Positions 45,701 through 53,134 of a stretch of 64,000 nucleotides of DNA are shown here, in pieces (within the stretch, counting starts at the first letter, position 1; each line of letters opens with the position of its first letter). A program made the translations under genes and the position numbers. Origin of the DNA: Verrucomicrobiota bacterium (GTDB lineage Bacteria; Verrucomicrobiota; Verrucomicrobiia; Opitutales; Opitutaceae). The stretch covers positions 299,210 through 363,209 of the forward strand of contig JAEYWP010000032.1 in assembly GCA_023428905.1 (NCBI GenBank), written 5' to 3'. Under the pieces are notes generated by a model, which searched no databases, had not been told where the DNA came from, and saw only the letters and a program-made list of their open reading frames with translations.

Positions 45701-47039
45701 GGCGGTCGACAGCGCGGTCGAACTGCTCGCGCCGCGCGCCTCCTCCAAGCAGTTGGAGCTGATCAGCTTTATCCCCAACAGCGTGCCCTGCCGCCTGCGC
45801 GGTGATCCGGGGCGGCTCCGCCAGGTGCTGCTCAATCTGCTGGGCAACGCCATCAAGTTCACCGAGAGCGGTGAAGTGGCGCTGTCGATCAGCGCCTTGG
45901 AGGAGACCGAAGACGGGGTGGAGCTCGCCTTCAGCATCCGCGACACCGGCATCGGTCTGGACGCAGAGACGCAGTCCCGCCTCTTCCGGCCCTTCGCGCA
46001 GGCGGATGATTCCACCACCCGGAAATTTGGCGGCACCGGGCTGGGCCTGGTCATCAGCAAGCAGATCGTCGAGATGATGGACGGCACCATCGGCGTGGAG
46101 AGCGAGTTGGGGCGCGGCTCCACCTTCCGCTTCACCGCAACGTTCGGGCGGCAACCGCGCGGCGGTACCCAGCCCGCACACCCGCTGGTCGATCGCCTGC
46201 GCGGCCGGCAGGTCCTGGTGGTGGACGACCATCCGACCAACCGGAAGATTCTCTGGCACCACACCACGGCGTGGGGAATGACGGTGCGCGAGGCGGCGGA
46301 TGGCGAGTCTGCCCTGCTCGTCATGCGGCAGTGCGCGCGCGAGGGCCGGGCAGTGGATGTTGTCCTCTCCGATCACCAGATGCCGGAAATGGACGGGCTG
46401 ATGCTGCGTTCGGAAATACTGGCCGATCCTCACCTCGCAGCCACACCCTTCATCCTCCTGACCTCCCTGGAGCGGCGGCTCGCCGCGGCAGACAGCGCGC
46501 GCTTCCGCATCAGCGAGGTCCTGACCAAGCCGGTGCGGCAAAAGGAAATCGCGTCCGCCCTGCTCCGCTCCCTCGGGAATGTGACACCGGCGCCGGCCTT
46601 GAATCGGGCGGGTTCGGGCGACGGCGCGTTGCCCCCTGTGCCCGGAACGCCGGCGCGGCCGGCACTGCGGATCCTCATCGCCGAGGATAACCCGGTGAAC
46701 CAGAAGGTGACCGCCCTGCAATTGACCAAACTGGGGCACCGGAGCGACGTGGCAGGCGACGGGCTCGAGGTCCTCGAAGCCTTGGAGCGCACCCACTACG
46801 ACGTAATCCTGATGGATTGGCAGATGCCCGAGATGGACGGCTTTGAGGCCACCCGCCGCATCCGGCAAAACGGCCGCCACCGCCACATCAAGATTGTCGC
46901 CATGACCGCCAACGCGATGAAGGGCGACCGCGAGGCCTGCCTCGCCGCGGGGATGGATGATTACCTGAGCAAGCCGACCCGCACCGAGGAAATCGAAGAG
47001 GTCTTGCGGCGCGTGATTCAGGAGCCGGCCCTGCCCTGA
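42711..47039 (+). CDS. Hybrid sensor kinase with OB-like repeat sensor, PAS, HisKA, HATPase and two REC domains
   Basis: A 1442-residue protein. A signal segment (residues 25-45) is followed by about 700 residues of tandem beta-barrel, OB-like units. About seven units are seen by eye, each with a core like VRLSGVVTWSSPHSETFFLSD or VHLTGVVTHLIRGRELTL. A membrane helix is near residue 765 and a PAS domain follows (VENASDFIFTTDESG). HisKA carries His929, and the ATPase has RDTGIGLD and GGTGLGLVI. The two receiver domains have Asp1221 (LSDHQMPEMDG) and Asp1369 (LMDWQMPEMDG). There is no DNA-binding output. The ATG at 42711 is used; an upstream TTG is possible. Confidence 0.88.
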   Translation: MPPVRLQLARDPVSAPLPNASRPSCRWARLAVCLSLTLGSAAALRAQEEAPRRHLSLVQDVWAIPEADKDVPYSLDGEITVLYYDADWKLFWGRFDGPGVYLPLSNKPLPLRSGQRVRMTGEFIASEGLNPDRLRITVLEEQVALSPHPISGDLDALAKENAEYGSLEGYVNAATEVDPRHLRLQLSVHEHLFNVTVQLGEYDPIPDYTGTFVRVEGTLILTRTPGGAITSAEVWAASPRSLTVTRTLSDHPDFQLPVTPIDQLQDMGALVRARVRGVIRSVVPGKSLVLRDDTGQIELLTAQTLDFGPGKIIDAVGDIRINNTQWQLSRGIFRPTEMASGENPEASRLRLDKLRLADQVIPLSHDEADRGFKVRLSGVVTWSSPHSETFFLSDASGGVQVRLPPGATPPAPERHLRLTGATASGDYAPLVVASQITVLGTTGLPKADRLSLEQLLTGIEEARWVAIDGYVRAVVQDGPWALIDVLTSGGSFQARMDWSHPVTALTGSVVAFEGVCSALADEHRQLTGVQLWVPSLAHATLLEAAPADPFAVTPRSVASLRRFSTLRQSNRRVHLTGVVTHLIRGRELTLQDETAAVRVFTRDEHGLTPGQSVSVVGFPTREDERLVLREASVRPSPGEGVPLKPAVLDASSAPLQQLDRRLVTVEGRVLDTLSSERETRLSLQRGQQIFQAVLGSSGEVNANALPAAGALVSLTGVYDVNGESEAGHQRFQLHLRSLGDIHLVRAAPWWTTERALAVTAVGGLAALLGFGWVIALRRRVNQQTDQLRRQWESQERLRARHIEIVENASDFIFTTDESGCFTSFNAAGEALTGFNRSEVRRLRLADLIQFDDDTASGALQGRLMTRDGRIIWVETSTRPILEEGRRVGDLGIVRDISKRKQIEDELKRARDTAEATVRSKGAFLANMSHEIRTPMNGVIGISNLLLDTPLSQEQKDFAETIRSSAEALLTVLNDILDFSKIEAGKLRFEVTDFNLREAVDSAVELLAPRASSKQLELISFIPNSVPCRLRGDPGRLRQVLLNLLGNAIKFTESGEVALSISALEETEDGVELAFSIRDTGIGLDAETQSRLFRPFAQADDSTTRKFGGTGLGLVISKQIVEMMDGTIGVESELGRGSTFRFTATFGRQPRGGTQPAHPLVDRLRGRQVLVVDDHPTNRKILWHHTTAWGMTVREAADGESALLVMRQCAREGRAVDVVLSDHQMPEMDGLMLRSEILADPHLAATPFILLTSLERRLAAADSARFRISEVLTKPVRQKEIASALLRSLGNVTPAPALNRAGSGDGALPPVPGTPARPALRILIAEDNPVNQKVTALQLTKLGHRSDVAGDGLEVLEALERTHYDVILMDWQMPEMDGFEATRRIRQNGRHRHIKIVAMTANAMKGDREACLAAGMDDYLSKPTRTEEIEEVLRRVIQEPALP

Positions 47040-47054
47040 GCGGGCACCGATTAC

Positions 47055-47072
47055 CCTGACGAAAATGTCAGG
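47055..47072. promoter_or_regulatory. Palindrome CCTGAC-GAAAAT-GTCAGG, candidate operator
   Basis: A perfect 6-bp inverted repeat around an AT-rich spacer lies 120-137 nt upstream of the glycosyltransferase ATG and 16 nt after the kinase stop codon. It differs by one base over 17 from the site at 51309-51325 upstream of the winged-helix gene. It lacks a T-run, so a protein-binding site is more likely than a terminator. Confidence 0.65.
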
Positions 47073-47191
47073 CAGGGACGTTCGCGCGAGGCGGACGGCT
47101 GATCACTCTGGGGAGGCCGACACTTCTTCGCTTTGCCGTGGTCTGTGCGGCGCGAAACGCCAACTCACCCGCCCGTCTTGGGGACACGCCT

Positions 47192-48538
47192 ATGAATATG
47201 AACGTATTGAATCTCGAAAGCCCGCTGCCCCGGATCGCAATGGTCTCCACCCACGGTTATGTGGCCGCAAATCCCCCGCTCGGTGCTGCAGATACCGGAG
47301 GCCAGGTCGTTTACGTACTCGAACTCTCCAAGAAGCTGGCGCAGCTCGGCTACGAGGTCGACATCTGGACCCGGCAGTTCGAAGAGCAGCCGGCGATGGA
47401 GCCGGTCGCGCCGCGCGTGCGCATCATCCGGGTACCGTGCGGCGGCAATGGCTTTGTCCGCAAGGAGGACCTTTACCGCTATCTCGACGAGTGGTGTGAA
47501 AACGCGTTGGGCGTGATCACGACGCACGGCCTCAACTACGAATTCATCAATAGCCATTATTGGGACGCCGGCGTTGCCGCCCAGACGTTGAGCGCCACGC
47601 TGTCCGTCCCCCATGTGCACACGCCGCACTCGCTGGGAATCTGGAAAAAACGCCAGATGGAGCAGGATTTCCCGCAGAGCCGTGCCGCCTTTGAGGCCCA
47701 GTATAACTTCCAGAGACGCGTCTCCGAGGAGCGCCGGATCTACGATGAATGCACGCTGCTGGTGGCAACCACGCCGCCGCAGTTCGACATGCTCGCCAAG
47801 GACTACGATGTGCCGACGGACAAGATCCGCATGCTGCCGCCGGGTTACGACGACAACCGCTACTTCCCCGTCAGCGAGCCCAGCCGGCAGGCCATTCGTC
47901 GCCGCCTGGGTTATGAGGGCAACGTGGTCCTCGCGCTCGGCCGCCTGGCGCGCAACAAGGGTTACGATTTGCTGATCGAGGGATTCGCCCTCGTCGCCGC
48001 CCGCCATCCGGACGCGGTGCTCCACCTCGCGATCGGTGGTGAGGAGATGAACGCCCGCGAGCGCGGGATGTTAAACGACCTCCGGGCACTGGCAGAGACA
48101 ACGGGTTACGCCGACCGGATTCGTTTCGGTTCCTTCATCGCGGAAGAGGACCTCGCGGATCATTATCGGGCGGCCGACCTGTTTGTCCTCTGCAGCCGCT
48201 ACGAGCCCTTTGGCATGACGGCGATCGAGGCGATGGCTTCGGGCACGCCCACCGTCGTCACCGTGCACGGCGGCCTTTACCGCGCCCTCTCTTTCGGCCG
48301 ACACGCGCTCTTTGCCGATCCCTTCGACAAGGAAGACCTCGGTATCACCATGGCGAAGGTCTTCCGTCACCCGCGGCTGCGGACGCGTCTTGCCCGGATG
48401 GGCGCACACAAGGCGCGAAGCCTCTTCACCTGGACAGGCATTGCGCAGCAGCTGCTCGCCGTGGTGCACCACGAAAACACCGCCGCCCTCGCCCTCGACG
48501 ACACCGATTGGGACGAGCCGTGGAACGACGGCGACTGA
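47192..48538 (+). CDS. GT4 glycosyltransferase, sucrose/mannosylfructose-phosphate-synthase-like
   Basis: A 448-residue GT-B enzyme. The sucrose-synthase-type N-terminal loop AADTGGQVVYVLELSKKLAQLGYEVDIWTR is present, followed by PHVHTPHSLGIWKKR. The nucleotide-sugar domain has LALGRLARNKGYDLLIEG and the E-x7-E motif in RYEPFGMTAIEAMASGTPTVV. It resembles sucrose-phosphate and mannosylfructose-phosphate synthases, which make osmolytes. No sugar-phosphate phosphatase gene is adjacent, so the exact product is unsettled. The ATG at 47192 precedes the conserved part. Confidence 0.85.
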   Translation: MNMNVLNLESPLPRIAMVSTHGYVAANPPLGAADTGGQVVYVLELSKKLAQLGYEVDIWTRQFEEQPAMEPVAPRVRIIRVPCGGNGFVRKEDLYRYLDEWCENALGVITTHGLNYEFINSHYWDAGVAAQTLSATLSVPHVHTPHSLGIWKKRQMEQDFPQSRAAFEAQYNFQRRVSEERRIYDECTLLVATTPPQFDMLAKDYDVPTDKIRMLPPGYDDNRYFPVSEPSRQAIRRRLGYEGNVVLALGRLARNKGYDLLIEGFALVAARHPDAVLHLAIGGEEMNARERGMLNDLRALAETTGYADRIRFGSFIAEEDLADHYRAADLFVLCSRYEPFGMTAIEAMASGTPTVVTVHGGLYRALSFGRHALFADPFDKEDLGITMAKVFRHPRLRTRLARMGAHKARSLFTWTGIAQQLLAVVHHENTAALALDDTDWDEPWNDGD

Positions 48539-48539
48539 G

Positions 48540-49946
48540 CTACTTCTTCAGCGTCAGCACAAAGACACTCCCTGCCGGGGAACGGGCGCAATACTCGAGG
48601 TGCCCGCCCAGCACGTGCATGTAGGCCTTGGTGATCGCCAGGCCGAGACCGAAGCCGCCTCCGGTTCGACCGCGCGAACCTTCCGCACGGAAAAAACGGT
48701 CCATCAGGCGGGCGCGGTGTTCTGGCGGGATACCCGGGCCAGAATCCTCGACGGAGATTTCCACCGACTCGCCGCGGTCGTGGACATTCACAACAATCTC
48801 CGTGCCTGGAGGGCTGTATTTGATGGCGTTGTCGAGCAGGTTCTGGAGGGCCTGCCGGAGCAAAAGGACATCCGTGCTCAGCGTGCAGTTTTGCGATTTA
48901 AGGACGATCTGCTGTCCCTTGTCCTCCGCGAGGACCCGCGCATCCTCCACCACCGTTTCCGCCAGCTCATGGGCGCGGACAACGGAGCATTGCAGCATGT
49001 CCGCCCCGCCTTCGGCGCGGGCCAGCTGAAGCAATTTTTCCACCAACAGCTGCAGCCGCTGCGATTCCTCGAGCATGCTGCCGACAATCTCCCGGTATTC
49101 CGCGGGGGTGCGCGCCCCGCGGAGCCCCACTTCGCCCACGCTGCGAAGGGTGGTCAGCGGGGTCAGCAATTCGTGGGACGCATCGGCCACAAAACGATCC
49201 AGCGTTTGGAAGGAATCTTCCAGTCGGGCGAGGGTCGTGTTGAACACCTGCGCCAACTGACCCAGCTCATCGTACGGATTCACCACCGGAAGCCTGCGTC
49301 CCAGGTCATTCGCCGTGATCCGCTTCGCCTCCTCCACCATCACACCCAGAGGCTTCAGCCACCGGCGGGTCACGGCGTATCCGCCGAGCACCAGCAGGAC
49401 CACGACAACCGGGAGGGCAACCGCGATGATCAGCACGAGCTCTCGCAGGGCATTCATCGCCGGCTCGTGGATGCGTAGCACGCGGATCATCCATTCCTCG
49501 GAGCCCGCCTCGCGAGTCAGTTGAAACGGGACCGAGAGTACGCGCAGTCGAACGTCCGGGGATACGCTAAAGACGGAGATTGTCTCCCGCCCTGGCGCCG
49601 GCGCAAGGGGCAGCCGCTCCAGGCCGCTGTCGACGAAGGGCCAGTAGCGCCCCACCAGTTCGCCGCGCGCATTCCAGACTTCGAACCACGGATTTGAGCC
49701 CGGCCAGGTTTCACCCGGTTGGATCAGCCGATCCTTCCAGAGCAGCTCACCCTCGGGGCTGACCGTCAGGCGCGCCCGCACCTCGGCGAGGTCCAGCTGC
49801 AGCTGGTGGTCCAGCGGCATCGCCATCTTGTAGGTGACCCACAAATACACGGTGCCGCTGAAGGCGGCGAGGAGCAGGGTGCCACCGATCCCGTACCAGG
49901 CGGCGAGGCGAAACCGCAGGCTGCGGCGTTTCCACCAACCGCTCAC
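48540..49946 (-). CDS. Sensor histidine kinase (CusS/QseC-like)
   Basis: A 468-residue membrane kinase. Two membrane segments (residues 14-36 and about 171-193) flank a periplasmic domain. A HAMP linker follows (RWLKPLGVMVEEAKRITANDLG). HisKA has His258 in FVADASHELLTPLTTLR, and the ATPase domain has NLLDNAIKYS, VEDSGPGIPP and GGFGLGLAI. It overlaps the response regulator gene by 4 nt (GTGA), so the pair is translated together. The signal is unknown; relatives sense metals or envelope stress. Confidence 0.94.
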   Translation of the reverse strand: MSGWWKRRSLRFRLAAWYGIGGTLLLAAFSGTVYLWVTYKMAMPLDHQLQLDLAEVRARLTVSPEGELLWKDRLIQPGETWPGSNPWFEVWNARGELVGRYWPFVDSGLERLPLAPAPGRETISVFSVSPDVRLRVLSVPFQLTREAGSEEWMIRVLRIHEPAMNALRELVLIIAVALPVVVVLLVLGGYAVTRRWLKPLGVMVEEAKRITANDLGRRLPVVNPYDELGQLAQVFNTTLARLEDSFQTLDRFVADASHELLTPLTTLRSVGEVGLRGARTPAEYREIVGSMLEESQRLQLLVEKLLQLARAEGGADMLQCSVVRAHELAETVVEDARVLAEDKGQQIVLKSQNCTLSTDVLLLRQALQNLLDNAIKYSPPGTEIVVNVHDRGESVEISVEDSGPGIPPEHRARLMDRFFRAEGSRGRTGGGFGLGLAITKAYMHVLGGHLEYCARSPAGSVFVLTLKK

Positions 49947-50689
49947 GTCTCGTCCTTCGCCATCCGATAACCCACGCCGCGCAAGGTATGGATCAGGCGC
50001 TCGTTATGGCCGCCGTCGACTTTGCGGCGGAGCCGCATGATCTGCACGTCGATGACGTTGTTCAAAGAGGTGAAGCGCCGGGTCTGTTTCCAGACATCCC
50101 GCTCGAGCATCTCGCGGGTGACGACCTGGCCCTGGTAGCGCAGCAGGTACTCGAGAATATCCACTTCGCGCGGCGTCAGTGCGATCTCGCGGCCCGCCCG
50201 CCAGGCGAGTCGGGCGCGAGTGTCGAGTTGCAGGTCGCCGCAGCGCAGGAAATGACTCGCGCTCAGCACCGGACGGCGCAGCAGCGCGCGACTCCGCGCC
50301 ACGAGCTCGGCGAAGGCAAAGGGCTTCGTGAGGTAGTCGTCGGCTCCCGCCTCCAGGCCGCTCACGCGGTCGCCGATGGAGTCGCGCACCGTCAGCATCA
50401 GCACGGGGGTCTGGTTTCCCCGGGCGCGCAGATGACGGAGGATCTCCATGCCGTCACGTCCCGGCAGCATCCAGTCGAGAATCAGCAGGTCGTACGCGCG
50501 TTGCTCGATCTGGAGGATGGCCGCTTCGCCATCCGGCACACTCGTCACGGACCAGCCTTCCATCTCCAACCCCTCGCACAGCGACGTGCGCGTCTTGTCT
50601 TCATCCTCAACCACGAGGATGTGCGCCGCCGCCGCCGGCAGGGGTGCGGGCTCGTGGGTCGAAGAATCGTGTACGGGAGGAGGGAGCAT
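49943..50689 (-). CDS. OmpR-family response regulator
   Basis: A 248-residue protein. The receiver domain has acidic EDED near residue 29, phospho-Asp about 72 (LLILDWMLPGRDG), then MLTVRD and LTKPFAFAEL. A winged-helix output follows (LTPREVDILEYLLRYQGQVVTREML, DVQIMRLRRKVDGG, GVGYRM). It is the partner of the kinase gene that overlaps it. The ATG at 50689 is chosen; the frame upstream encodes only the translated repeat modules. Regulation may involve those upstream repeats. Confidence 0.95.
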   Translation of the reverse strand: MLPPPVHDSSTHEPAPLPAAAAHILVVEDEDKTRTSLCEGLEMEGWSVTSVPDGEAAILQIEQRAYDLLILDWMLPGRDGMEILRHLRARGNQTPVLMLTVRDSIGDRVSGLEAGADDYLTKPFAFAELVARSRALLRRPVLSASHFLRCGDLQLDTRARLAWRAGREIALTPREVDILEYLLRYQGQVVTREMLERDVWKQTRRFTSLNNVIDVQIMRLRRKVDGGHNERLIHTLRGVGYRMAKDET

Positions 50690-50884
50690 GGGCCCGGGCC
50701 GGGCCGCTGGCCCGGAATGACGAATGACGAAATCGGAATGACGAAGGATGCGCGCGGGAGGCGGGCGGGAGAGCAATGACCAATGACCAATGAGCAATGA
50801 CCAGTGACTGACGATGAGAGACCCGAGACCGGCGGGTCGGCCACAATCACGAATCAAGAATCACGACTCATAAATACCAAAAGT
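50690..50884 (-). repeat. Composite repeat locus upstream of the response regulator
   Basis: Read on the minus strand toward the gene there are four parts. Module A (about 50847-50878) is GATTCTTGATTCGTGATT-like. Module B (50772-50812) consists of TGGTCAT/TGCTCAT heptamers. Module C (50716-50748) contains an exact copy (50726-50745) of a 20-mer at 52455-52474. Module D is a CCGGGCC/GGCCCGG hairpin at 50699-50715, ending 10 nt before the ATG. Confidence 0.85.
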
Positions 50885-51253
50885 CTATCCGCGGCGCGCG
50901 TAGAGTGCGGAGATCAGCGCAGTCCTCCGTTCGGCGTAAGTCTCGGCGAGCAGCGTGACCGACCGCTCGAGCCGGGCGGATTCGGGATGAAAGCGATACG
51001 ATGGCGGGTGGCCGGCCACCACGTGCAGGATGCCGCACCGGGTCAGGTGCTCCAGTGCGTTAACCGCAGCGGCCGTGCTGCTTTTGACCTCGTGGTGCAC
51101 CTGGTCTGCCGTCCAGGCCCTGTCTCGACACGCACGCAGGAAGAGGAGGATTTCCAGGGTGTGCACCGAGTCGATCGTCTCCGCGACAAAGCGTTCGATC
51201 TCAGAGGGGAGACCGTGCGCCTTCACGACAGCAGAAGTTCCTGGCCGCAACAT
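50885..51253 (-). CDS. Small winged-helix DNA-binding protein
   Basis: A 122-residue protein with a winged-helix core. Helices VHTLEILLFLRACRDRAWTADQVHHEV and STAAAVNALEHLTRCGILHVV fit a MarR/ArsR-like arrangement. A C-terminal helix (ERSVTLLAETYAERRTALIS) may dimerise. I do not recognise a named family. It lies upstream of the response-regulator pair on the same strand. A palindrome 56-72 nt upstream is nearly identical to one ahead of the glycosyltransferase gene, suggesting autoregulation. The ATG at 51253 is chosen; an in-frame TTG at 51316 is unlikely. Confidence 0.65.
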   Translation of the reverse strand: MLRPGTSAVVKAHGLPSEIERFVAETIDSVHTLEILLFLRACRDRAWTADQVHHEVKSSTAAAVNALEHLTRCGILHVVAGHPPSYRFHPESARLERSVTLLAETYAERRTALISALYARRG

Positions 51254-51308
51254 GGTGACAAAACCTCGCAGAGGTAACCACCGAAGCGGGATGAGAAAAG
51301 TCCCCTCA

Positions 51309-51325
51309 CCTGACAAAAATGTCAG
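51309..51325. promoter_or_regulatory. Palindrome CTGACA-AAAA-TGTCAG, candidate operator
   Basis: A perfect 6-bp inverted repeat lies 57-72 nt upstream of the winged-helix gene ATG. With the preceding C, 16 of 17 bases match the site at 47055-47071 upstream of the glycosyltransferase gene. The likely binder is the winged-helix protein itself (inference). Confidence 0.65.
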
Positions 51326-51550
51326 ATTCGGGCATCCGTGAGGGCGGATTCGTGATTCGAGATTCAGGATTCGTGATTTGGTCGGATGGGGTGTCCCCGA
51401 AGTTCTCGACGCGGGCGATGGACGGACAGCGGAGGCAATCGGTGTAACTGCCTACAGACGCGGCGCGGCCCGAGATCGAAGTCAGAACGGCCACTGGTCA
51501 CTGGTCTTTCACGCGTGCCATTCGTCATTCGAGCTTCGTCCTTCGTCATT

Positions 51551-51580
51551 CACGACGGCGGCGGCCCCGCCGCCGTCGTG
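51551..51580. repeat. GC-rich hairpin D of the composite repeat
   Basis: CACGACGGCGGC (51551-51562) pairs perfectly with GCCGCCGTCGTG (51569-51580) across a 6-nt loop. No T-run follows, so a terminator is doubtful. Position directly after module C matches the hairpins at 21886-21902 and 50699-50715. Confidence 0.75.
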
Positions 51581-51709
51581 TAGGGGTCTCCTCCCTACCC
51601 ATCTCGGGAAAACGTCCGTGCCGGAATGCCGTCGCTTCCGTCCCCCTGCCCGGAAGGCCGCCTGATTTCCGGGCGCCGCATCGTGGTGTAGTCTCAAAGC
51701 GAGGTCACC

Positions 51710-51889
51710 ATGCTCTTCCTCTCCAAGCTTCGCCTTTTCAACCGTCACAACGCCGAAAGCGCGACTACCGCGCTTCGCAAACGCGCCCTTGGCGGGCGTG
51801 CCCTGCCGCCCAAGCCACCGGAGCCTAACCCCGCCGTGCCGCGTGAGGTCTTCGGTCGGACCGGTCCGCGCCTCCACACCCTCCCCTGA
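51710..51889 (+). CDS. Small basic protein of 59 residues
   Basis: A short open frame with ATG 51710 preceded by GAGGT at a normal distance. It is arginine/lysine/proline rich, beginning MLFLSKLRLFNRHNAES. No family is recognised. It ends 19 nt before the next gene on the same strand, so the two may be co-expressed. The region is otherwise empty and the frame has high third-position GC, which supports coding. Still, a peptide this short needs conservation evidence. Confidence 0.4.
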   Translation: MLFLSKLRLFNRHNAESATTALRKRALGGRALPPKPPEPNPAVPREVFGRTGPRLHTLP

Positions 51890-51908
51890 ACCCGCTCCCT
51901 GATTTGTC

Positions 51909-52256
51909 ATGGCTGTCAAATACGAAGGTGATCTGAACACCCTGATCCGCGACCTGGAAAACCGGGGCTACCGCGTCCACAACGCCAAACGGATCGCCGG
52001 GGCTCCCGGACGCACCGCGGACATTCTCCTTGAGAACGACGTCATCGTGCGTTGGGACGCCTATTCCACCGCGGTGTGGACAGAAGGTCCGGCGCGTCCC
52101 AGCCGGCGAGTGGAGACGTACCTGCACCGGCTCTATGAAAGCGGCGCCTTCGGAGGCGTGCGTGTATTGGGTCTGTGGAACGTGGCGCAAGCCTGCCGCA
52201 ATCTGCGTTCGCGCCTAACCCGCCCCCGCCCCGCTACCCTCACGGGAAATGTGTAA
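51909..52256 (+). CDS. Small protein of unknown function
   Basis: A 115-residue soluble protein beginning MAVKYEGDLNTLIRDLENRG, with alternating helix/strand character (TADILLENDVIVRWDAY, ETYLHRLYESGAF). No family is recognised. It follows the 59-residue frame by 19 nt. It lacks signal peptide or membrane segments. Coding is likely from length and codon use; function is unknown. Confidence 0.55.
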   Translation: MAVKYEGDLNTLIRDLENRGYRVHNAKRIAGAPGRTADILLENDVIVRWDAYSTAVWTEGPARPSRRVETYLHRLYESGAFGGVRVLGLWNVAQACRNLRSRLTRPRPATLTGNV

Positions 52257-52361
52257 GTGGAAGCGCGGCTTTGGCCACCGCGAACCCCGCTCAGCGCAGA
52301 TCATCCGCACCCAGTTGCCAGCCCCACCGTTCCGCCCTTAACTAGGGCCAACCGGGTGATG

Positions 52362-52487
52362 GGTCACTGGTCACATGTCCCTGGTCACTGGTCATTGGTC
52401 ATTGGTCATTGGTCACTGTCATCGGTCATTGGTCACTCGCGCGGCTGCGGCGCGTTCGTCATTCCGATTTCGTCCTTCGTCATTACC
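52362..52487 (+). repeat. Composite repeat locus upstream of wrbA (modules B and C)
   Basis: Module B (52362-52437) is a TGGTCAC/TGGTCAT heptamer array; a 30-base part starting at 52386 is identical to the array at 21761. Module C (52453-52487) contains TTCGTCATTCCGATTTCGTC, identical to the minus-strand copy at 50726-50745. No module A or clear hairpin D is seen. The wrbA ATG follows 20 nt on. Confidence 0.85.
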
Positions 52488-52507
52488 GGCCTGAGCCCCT
52501 CCTCCCC

Positions 52508-53128
52508 ATGAGCACACGCGTCAAAGTCATCTTCCATAGCATCTACGGGCATGTGTACCGCATGGCCGAAGCCGTCGCCGCCGGCGCTCGGGCGCACCCG
52601 GGCACGGAGGTGGAACTCCTCCAGGTGGCGGAGACCCTTCCCCAGGCCATCCTTGAAAAAATGGGCGCCGTCGAAGCAAAGAAGGCGTTTGCCCACATCC
52701 CGGTGGCAGACCCCAAGACACTCAACGAGGCGGATGCGCTCATCTTTGGGTGCGGTACACGTTTTGGCAGCGCCACCGCGCAGATGCAGGCGTTCTTTGA
52801 CGCCACGGGTTCGCACTGGAATTCAGGCGCCCTGGTCGGAAAGGCAGGCGGGGTCTTCACGTCCACCGGCACGCAGCACGGGGGGCAGGAAACCACGTTG
52901 ATCAGCATGCAAACCTTCCTCTTTCACCAAGGCCTGGTGGTCGTCGGCGTGCCGTACGCGGCCAAGGGGCTCCTGAACATGAAGGAGATTACCGGCGGCA
53001 GCCCCTATGGGGCAGGCACCATCACAGATTCCGGCGGCGAACGCTGGCCCAGCGAGAACGAGCTCGAACTCGCGCGCTTCCAGGGGAAACACATCGCCCA
53101 GATCGCGGCCAAGCTCGCGGCAAAATAA
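52508..53128 (+). CDS. wrbA: NAD(P)H:quinone oxidoreductase WrbA
   Basis: A 206-residue flavodoxin-fold FMN enzyme that reduces quinones by two electrons. WrbA features include the N-terminal FMN loop (IFHSIYGHVYRMAEAVA), AFAHIPVADPKTLNEADALIFGCGTRFGS, FFDATGSHWNSGALVGKAGGVFTSTGTQHGGQE and GGSPYGAGTI. It is cytosolic and lies 6 nt before a serine hydrolase gene. The ATG at 52508 follows a repeat locus. This combination suggests a quinone/electrophile stress operon. Confidence 0.93.
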   Translation: MSTRVKVIFHSIYGHVYRMAEAVAAGARAHPGTEVELLQVAETLPQAILEKMGAVEAKKAFAHIPVADPKTLNEADALIFGCGTRFGSATAQMQAFFDATGSHWNSGALVGKAGGVFTSTGTQHGGQETTLISMQTFLFHQGLVVVGVPYAAKGLLNMKEITGGSPYGAGTITDSGGERWPSENELELARFQGKHIAQIAAKLAAK

Positions 53129-53134
53129 GCCCGC

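Larger units (their letters stand above)
51254..51709 (+). repeat. Gene-free stretch with composite repeat modules A, B, C and hairpin D
   Basis: No gene is convincing here. Module A is at 51346-51381 (GATTCGTGATTCGAGATTC and GATTCGTGATTTGG). A short module B is at 51492-51510 (CACTGGTCACTGGTC). Module C is at 51518-51552 (CATTCGTCATTCGAG, CTTCGTCCTTCGTCATTC). Hairpin D is at 51551-51580. All point to the small gene at 51710. The part 51254-51345 holds the winged-helix gene promoter and its palindrome. Confidence 0.8.

Noticed and set aside
44040..46886. Long minus-strand open frame opposite the OB/PAS hybrid kinase (948 codons)
   Set aside because: The plus strand carries clear kinase motifs. 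The antisense product is histidine/arginine/alanine-rich with no domain.
47055..47072. Terminator of the hybrid kinase gene
   Set aside because: The stem is only 6 bp, lacks a T-run and matches a site located in another promoter, so an operator fits better.
50690..50857. N-terminal extension of the response regulator from 50857
   Set aside because: The extra 56 residues are only translated repeat modules B, C and D, and the receiver domain needs none of them.
51551..51580. Rho-independent terminator
   Set aside because: The 12-bp stem is perfect, but no T-run follows on either strand, and no gene ends nearby on the plus strand.
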